Positions 7,933-12,500 of a DNA stretch of 12,500 nt are shown here, in pieces; position 1 is the stretch's first letter; each line of letters begins with the position of its first letter. A model generated the notes under the pieces. It had not been told where the DNA came from. It did not search any database and worked only from the letters and a program-made list of their open reading frames with translations. Position numbers and translations under genes: made by a program. Source of the DNA: Penaeus vannamei (Eukaryota; Arthropoda; Malacostraca; Decapoda; Penaeidae); contig NC_091558.1 of the NCBI RefSeq assembly GCF_042767895.1, positions 46,457,558 through 46,470,057 of the forward strand, given 5' to 3'.

Positions 7933-8115
7933 GAAACAAGAATAGTAAAGGATATGGATTAATGTTATATGAAGTATGGCGTGCGTTGTTCAGTTATAAT
8001 TCTTGGTAAGGAAAGCTTTCCTGACAGTTCTTCAGTAAAGGTAAAATACGTTTATTTGTTTTCCTTTTGGGATTAAAGTCAGATTGTTCTAGAAAACGGT
8101 GATCTATATTCACTC
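7933..8115. other. AT-rich unique DNA, no gene seen
   Basis: Non-repetitive, AT-rich. No coding frame or structured RNA is recognised. Confidence 0.5.
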
Positions 8116-8149
8116 TTAATGTCATACTTTTTTTCTAATTGCACTACAG

Positions 8150-8235
<86 letters not shown>

Positions 8236-8319
8236 GAAGCAGAAGCCATACTTACTATTTTCATTATCAAAATGTATATCAGTTTTACTCTCATCTGCCA
8301 TCTTCAAGTATGACATTTA
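8116..8319. mobile_element. Candidate MITE with internal (TA)n
   Basis: AATGTCATACTT at 8118-8129 is a perfect inverse complement of AAGTATGACATT at 8306-8317. Taking the terminal inverted repeat as ATGTCATACTT (8119-8129 and 8306-8316), both ends are flanked by TTA (8116-8118 and 8317-8319), as expected for a 3-bp target duplication. That gives a 198-bp non-coding element. A TWA target and short non-coding body fit PIF/Harbinger-derived MITEs, but the termini do not start with the usual GGS. A chance inverted repeat in AT-rich DNA remains possible. Confidence 0.35.
8150..8225. repeat. (TA)n microsatellite
   Basis: TA repeats with one C interruption at 8159 and a pure (TA)32 stretch at 8161-8224, followed by a T-run. 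It is self-complementary and can extrude as a cruciform. It sits in the left-centre of the inverted-repeat-bounded segment. Confidence 0.98.
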
Positions 8320-8696
8320 TTTAATAACTAAATACATGTTGTTTTGTTGTTGTCGTTGTTTATATTGTTGTTGTTGCTGTTGTTCTTCTTCTTTGGCACT
8401 TCTAAGAAATCTTCTTTATCTCTTGTTTCCTATCGTCCTTTCTTCGATGTTTTGATTATCTTTGACCTCCTAAGCATTAATTATTTTTTCAAAAAATCTT
8501 CATTAGCGTTTGTATAGTGTTGTTTTGACATTTATGGATTGATCCTGTTCTATTCTTTATATAAAATGGCCCTCTGATTAAGCTTTTTTTTATATAAAAG
8601 ACGACAAAGTTAATTCTAAAATGACTTGCTTTCTTTCGCTCGTCCGAAAGAGTTGAATAGGGCTTTGGAACTAAATCTTCTTTCTTTTCATTTTTC
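8320..8696. other. AT-rich unique DNA with TTG-rich patch
   Basis: The stretch 8338-8392 is a degenerate (TTG)n/(GTT)n trinucleotide repeat ending in TTCTTC. The rest is AT-rich unique DNA. TTATATAAAA occurs around 8558 and again around 8589, about 31 bp apart. No gene is supported except the weak minus-strand frame discussed at 8489-8953. Confidence 0.55.
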
Positions 8697-8953
8697 TTTT
8701 CGTCTTCTTTTCTCTTCTGCTTTATCTCCCATTCCCTCTCCTTTTTTCGTTTTTCTTTATCTCCTCTCTTTTCGTCTTCTTTTCTCTTCTGCTTTATCTC
8801 CCATTCCCTCTCCTTTTTTCGTTTTTCTGTATCTCCGCTCTTTTTGTCTTCTTTTCTCTTCTGCTTTATCTCCCATTCCCTCTTTCCTTTTTTTCGTTTT
8901 TCTCTATCTCCTCTCTGTATCTTGGGCGCTTGGGAACATGAGGAATAATGCAT
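8489..8953 (-). other. Open frame with 24-residue charged repeat, coding doubtful
   Basis: A minus-strand frame of about 154 codons begins MHYSSCSQAPKIQ at 8953. It has three 24-25-residue repeats of the type GDKEKRKKEREWEIKQKR followed by KEDEK, then a non-repetitive tail containing STLSDERKKASHFRINFVVF and ending LMKIF. The repeat part would form a highly charged single helix. The only indel between copies is 3 bp and keeps the frame, but the substitutions I can place (R/S, T/K/R and E/K positions) are all amino-acid-changing, which argues against selection on the protein. The 222-codon version starting upstream at 9157 adds only low-complexity S/L/P sequence. I do not recognise a family and consider chance openness more likely. 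Confidence 0.15.
8697..8916. repeat. 72-bp pyrimidine-rich minisatellite, 3 copies
   Basis: Units start at 8697, 8769 and 8841, exactly 72 bp apart, and share TCTTCTTTTCTCTTCTGC, TTTATCTCCCATTCCCTCT and a TTTTTTCGTTTTTCT block. Copies 1 and 2 differ at only a few bases. Copy 3 has a C-to-T change near its start and three extra bases near 8884. Since 72 is a multiple of three, the minus strand stays open with a 24-residue charged repeat. Confidence 0.97.
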
Positions 8954-8959
8954 ACTGTA

Positions 8960-9122
8960 ATAATAGAGAGTAGAAGGGAACCGGATAAAAGGGAGAGAGA
9001 AGGGGAGGAGAATAAAAGAGAAGGAAAGGGAGAGGGAGAAACGAGGGAGAGGAAGAGAGTAATAGAGAGGGAGAGGAAGATGAGAGGGAGAGAGATGGTG
9101 AGGGAGAGAGATAGAGAGCGAT
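8960..9122. repeat. GA/GGGA-rich polypurine stretch
   Basis: Plus-strand purine DNA with irregular GAGGGAGAG, AAAGG and GATGGTG interruptions. There is no clean period, so it looks like a heavily decayed GA array. Confidence 0.88.
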
Positions 9123-9302
9123 ACTTTCACGAAATCCATAATAAAATGCATGAACAAATAAATTAATATAAGTACTATGGCCTTGATTAATATATACCTA
9201 CATTTAGGACATATTTACTGATAGTCCCTTAATCTAAATTAATTGTAAAGTATTATTTTCTTGCGTAAAAAACCTCACCTAGGAAAAAAAAAACATGATC
9301 AT
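9123..9302. other. AT-rich unique DNA, no gene seen
   Basis: AT-rich unique sequence with an A10 run near 9284. No coding or RNA signal is seen. Confidence 0.5.
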
Positions 9303-9395
9303 ATTAATACTTTGACACAGATTAAAGGTAGTTCATGTTTAGTTCATGTTAATAATTTAACACAGATTAAAGGTAGTTCATGTTTAGTTCATGTT
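9303..9395. repeat. 45-bp tandem duplication
   Basis: A 36-bp block beginning ACACAGATTAAAGGTAGTTC is identical at 9315-9350 and 9360-9395, a 45-bp offset. The linker between blocks is diverged (TATTAATACTTTG versus GTTAATAATTTAA). Inside each unit AGTTCATGTTT is itself doubled at 11-bp spacing, so the duplication is nested. Confidence 0.95.
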
Positions 9396-9441
9396 TTTTT
9401 GTGCAGTATATAGCGTGAAAATATTGACACAGGGCTGGTAG

Positions 9442-9460
9442 AATTATAATGATTATAATT
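9442..9460. other. 19-bp near-perfect palindrome
   Basis: AATTATAAT and its inverse complement ATTATAATT flank a single G at 9451. It could form a small cruciform or be a dimeric homeodomain-type site. In AT-rich DNA such palindromes also arise by chance. Confidence 0.8.
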
Positions 9461-9517
9461 AGAATTCATATCACTTAATGGTCTGAAAAATATATGGTTA
9501 TTTATGTGTGAAAATGG

Positions 9518-9733
9518 ATAGAGGGAAAGAGAGAGGGGGTTGAGAAGGAGAGAGAGAGGGGGAGGGGCTTGAAAAGGAGAAAGAGAGAGAGAGAGGGGGG
9601 AAGGGAGTTGAGAAGGAGAGAGAGAGAAAAAAAAAGAAATAGAGGGAGAGAGGGGATGGAAGAAAGAGAGGGAGAGAGAGAGAGAGATGGAGAAAGTTAT
9701 ATAGACATATAGACTGAAAATGAGAGAAAGAGG

Positions 9734-9829
<96 letters not shown>

Positions 9830-9885
9830 GAGGGAAGGAAGGTGAGAGGGAGGGAGACAGATAGATAAATAGATAGAGAGAGAAT
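9518..9885. repeat. GA/GGGA array with GTTGAGAAGG modules
   Basis: The left part (9518-9640) repeats a module of the type GTTGAGAAGGAGAGAGAG, with a GCTTGAAAAGGAGAAAG variant, three times at about 31-38-bp spacing. The right part holds pure GA runs (about 9738-9771 and 9788-9825), an AGGGAGGGAAGGAAGG patch and a GATA tail at about 9858-9878. Confidence 0.93.
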
Positions 9886-10199
9886 GAAAGAAAACAGCGC
9901 CCACATACATAAAAAAAAGAAACGAGAAAGTCCAACGACCTTCCCCGTGGTCAATACGAGTCGAAATAACACATGTTTATCCCGGGAACTTATTGTCGGC
10001 AAAATTCATTCGATTTTGACGGGTTTCCTCTTCCCATTCACGCTCGCCTCATGTCCGCGCACACACACCTTCCCCACAATCGTCATATTTTTGTTGCTCC
10101 AGAGAAATGCTGTTGACAAAAGCTGTTTGCTGGCTGCTGTTGAGAAAGCTCTTTTGTAAGCCCTTCTTGCCCAAACACGCTGTCCGAAAATGGGGATTT
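9886..10199. other. Unique island, no recognisable gene
   Basis: About 310 bp of unique, GC-richer DNA. A 91-codon frame (9884-10159, plus) spans it and begins MKENSAHIHKKKKRESPTTF. It has a hydrophobic stretch near its middle and TIVIFLLLQR further on, but no domain I recognise, no family resemblance and no support beyond being open. TGCTGTTGA occurs twice, near 10108 and 10136. It is most likely non-coding. Confidence 0.45.
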
Positions 10200-10430
10200 G
10201 GAGAGAGGGAGAGGGAGAGAAAGAGGGAGAGGGAGGAAAGGAGTGAAAGAGGGAGAGGGAGGAAAGGAGTGAAAGAGGGAGAGGGAGAAAAGGAGTGAAA
10301 GAGGGAGAGGGAGAAAAGGAGAGAAAGAGGAAGAGGGAGAAAAGGAGTGAAAGAGGGAGAGGGAGAAAAGGAGAGAAAGAGGAAGAGGGAGAAAAGGAGT
10401 GAAAGAGGGAGAGGGAGAGAGAGAGGAGAT
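10200..10430. repeat. 26-bp minisatellite with 52-bp higher-order period
   Basis: The marker GAGTGAAAG/GAGAGAAAG starts at 10241, 10267, 10293, 10319, 10345, 10371 and 10397, exactly 26 bp apart, with an earlier decayed unit near 10215. From 10293 on, two unit types alternate: GAGTGAAAGAGGG (10293, 10345, 10397) and GAGAGAAAGAGGA (10319, 10371). This makes a 52-bp dimer repeat, so the latest amplification copied dimers. Confidence 0.95.
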
Positions 10431-11204
<774 letters not shown>

Positions 11205-11634
11205 AGTGACCAAAGGGGGAAATTGCCTTTTGTGTGAGCCCGTTCGTTCGAGTGTGTACGAAGCAAATGAAAACGAGATAAATCATAGAGACACATCACT
11301 TCCGTACACGTCTATGTACTATCATCCCTTTATTAGATATATCCAATACCTAAAATACCATAATACGAAGATAAAATGCACTCATCCACGCACAATAACC
11401 GGCATCTGTCTCTCCCCGCGCCGAAAATAATTTCGGACAAGCCAATAAAATGCCTTTTCGATGAGACAATAAGAGTCTATCACTCTGCGCGCTCATTGGT
11501 CAAGAAGGCGCCACTTTCAACCAATCAGAAGAGCTCCCGGTTGGCATGGCTGGCTCGCCTCGCAGTCTCGGCGTCAGAGCCATCAGAGGCGGAGAGCAAA
11601 AGGCGTGAGAAAAGAGAGAAAAAAAAAGAATTTG
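11205..11634. other. Unique island, promoter-like right half
   Basis: About 430 bp of unique DNA, the longest unique stretch in the right third. The left half is AT-balanced. The right half (11400-11590) is richer in CpG and carries the CCAAT cluster described separately. Plus-strand frames of 74 and 87 codons show no recognisable domain. Confidence 0.55.
11421..11576. promoter_or_regulatory. Candidate promoter: three CCAAT boxes
   Basis: CCAAT at 11442-11446 (GCCAATAAAA), the inverted form ATTGG at 11495-11499 (TCATTGGTC) and CCAAT at 11521-11525 (ACCAATCAGA) lie in a CpG-bearing island. The last two are about 26 bp apart, a spacing typical of paired NF-Y sites. Upstream, CCGAAA-ATAA-TTTCGG (11421-11436) is a perfect 6-bp inverted repeat. 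CGCAGTCT near 11571 loosely resembles an arthropod initiator, about 50 bp downstream of the last box. No TATA box or following gene is visible, so direction and function are uncertain. Confidence 0.35.
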
Positions 11635-12234
11635 CATAAATGTTCTTGTCATTTCTCTTTCTTTCTTTCTTGCATAAATGTTCTTGCCAGTTTTCTTTCT
11701 TTCTTTCTTTCTTGCATAAATGTTCTTGCCATTTTTCTTTCTTTCTTTCTTGCATAACTGTTCTTGCCAATTTTCTTTCTTTCTTTTTCTTTCTTTCTTG
11801 CATAAATGTTCTTGCCAGTTTTCTTTCTTTCTTTCTTTCTTTCTTTCTTGCATAAATGTTCTTGCCAGTTTTCTTTCTTTCTTTCTTTCTTTCTTTCTTG
11901 CATAAATGTTCTTGACAGTTTTCTTTCTTTCTTTATTTATTTATTTCATAAATGTTCTTGACAGTTTTCTTTCTTTCTTTCTTTTTCTTTCTTGCATAAA
12001 TGTTCTTGCCAGTTTTCTTTCTTTCTTGCATAAATGTTCTTGCCAGTTTTCTTTATTCCTTTCTTTCTTTCTTTCTTGCATAAATGTTCTTGCCAGTTTT
12101 CTTTCTTTCTTTCTTTTTCTTTCTTGCATAAATGTTCTTGCCAGTTTTCTTTTTTCCTTTCTTTCTTTTTCTTTCTTGCATAAATGTTCTTGACAGTTTT
12201 CTTTCTTTCTTTCTTTCTTGCATAAATGTTTCTT
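11635..12234. repeat. Core-plus-(TTTC)n array, 14 cores
   Basis: The core TTGCATAAATGTTCTTGCCA (last bases variable, often GACAG or CCAG) is separated by (TTTC)n spacers of changing length. CATAAATG starts at 11635, 11673, 11715, 11753 (CATAACTG), 11801, 11851, 11901, 11947, 11995, 12029, 12079, 12127, 12179 and 12221. Intervals run from 34 to 52 bp and are all even, consistent with spacer change by TTTC (4) and TTTTTC (6) units. One spacer (near 11935) has switched to TTTA. The first core begins ATTTGCAT. Frames here repeat INVLASFLSF or KCSCQF from the array and are not genes. Confidence 0.97.
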
Positions 12235-12372
12235 TTTTTCTTCTCTCTCTGTCTCTCTCGTTTCTTTCTTTCGTTTTTCTTGTCAGGGGAGATATAGGTT
12301 TGGGGGTCAAGGAGGTGTGGCAGAACGAAGAGAGGGAGAGGGATAGGAGATCGTGGACAGGTAGAGAGAAGC

Positions 12373-12375
<3 letters not shown>
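12235..12375. other. Pyrimidine-to-purine transition, mostly unique
   Basis: TTTC/CT-rich sequence ends near 12285 and is followed by about 30 bp of mixed DNA and then GA-rich sequence. No gene is seen. Confidence 0.5.
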
Positions 12376-12421
<46 letters not shown>

Positions 12422-12423
12422 TT

Positions 12424-12491
<68 letters not shown>

Positions 12492-12500
12492 AAGACGAAA
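12376..12500. repeat. (GATA)n then (GA)n, cut by window edge
   Basis: About four GATA units at 12374-12391 lead into GA runs with AAA, GGG and ATTA interruptions that reach the last base of the window. The array continues beyond the end, so its full length is unknown. Confidence 0.95.

Noticed and set aside
9389..9910. Minus-strand frames of 145 and 173 codons
   Set aside because: They derive from the GA array and show the same S/L pattern in overlapping frames.
9884..10159. 91-codon frame in unique DNA
   Set aside because: It is the most gene-like in composition, but I recognise no family, the length is within chance, and there is no promoter, splice or polyadenylation context.
11635..12234. 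CRISPR-like direct repeats with spacers
   Set aside because: The spacers are TTTC repeats, not unique sequences, there are no cas genes, and the surrounding DNA is eukaryotic in character.

Overview
The window looks like intergenic or intronic DNA from a large, simple-repeat-rich animal genome. I found no protein-coding gene, RNA gene or intact transposon that the sequence supports. By my own interval count, roughly 7.5-8 kb of the 12.5 kb (about 60%) is microsatellite, minisatellite or strand-biased low-complexity DNA. It is dominated by (GA)n/(CT)n, then (CA)n, GGA/GAA, TTTC and (TA)n, with AT-rich unique islands in between. Several dinucleotide arrays are very long and pure: (GA)58 at 11051-11166, (GA)41 at 1741-1822, (CT)40 at 686-766, (AC)36 at 2611-2682 and (TA)32 at 8161-8224. 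This texture is typical of decapod crustacean genomes, especially penaeid shrimp, which are known to be exceptionally microsatellite-rich. The host assignment is inferred from repeat texture only, because there is no diagnostic gene.

Layout. 1-2600: a degenerate CA array, a unique island, a CT/TCTA block, a G-quadruplex-prone stretch, a GGA/GAA block with an exact 32-bp triplication, then 600 bp of GA/GATA/GAAA. 2600-3920: an (AC)n array, a 61-bp AT-rich minisatellite, a 117-bp tandem duplication and AT-rich unique DNA. 3920-5370: a CT block with higher-order structure, an AT-rich 39-bp minisatellite, a CA array, a C-rich stretch with poly(A), then a unique island with promoter-like motifs. 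5370-7150: a G-rich 33-bp minisatellite, a C-rich 70-88-bp minisatellite whose units look like splice acceptors, and a 700-bp polypurine block. 7150-9520: a CT block and unique AT-rich DNA holding a possible (TA)n-bearing MITE, a 72-bp minisatellite and a 45-bp duplication. 9520-12500: GA-rich blocks, a regular 26-bp minisatellite with a 52-bp higher-order period, the (GA)58 array, a unique island with three CCAAT boxes, a 14-core CATAAATG/TTTC array, and a terminal GATA/GA tract cut by the window edge.

The long open frames here read almost entirely as SLSLSL, ERERER, VCVCVC, HTHTHT, poly-R/E/G or poly-P/S. That is what dinucleotide and trinucleotide repeats give automatically, so they are not treated as genes. 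The parts most worth a second look are the CCAAT-box island next to the CATAAATG/TTTC array (11421-12234), the possible MITE at 8116-8319, the 61-bp repeat with inverted copies of its end, the 24-residue-periodic frame at 8489-8953, and the acceptor-like C-rich array. None amounts to a demonstrated new system.
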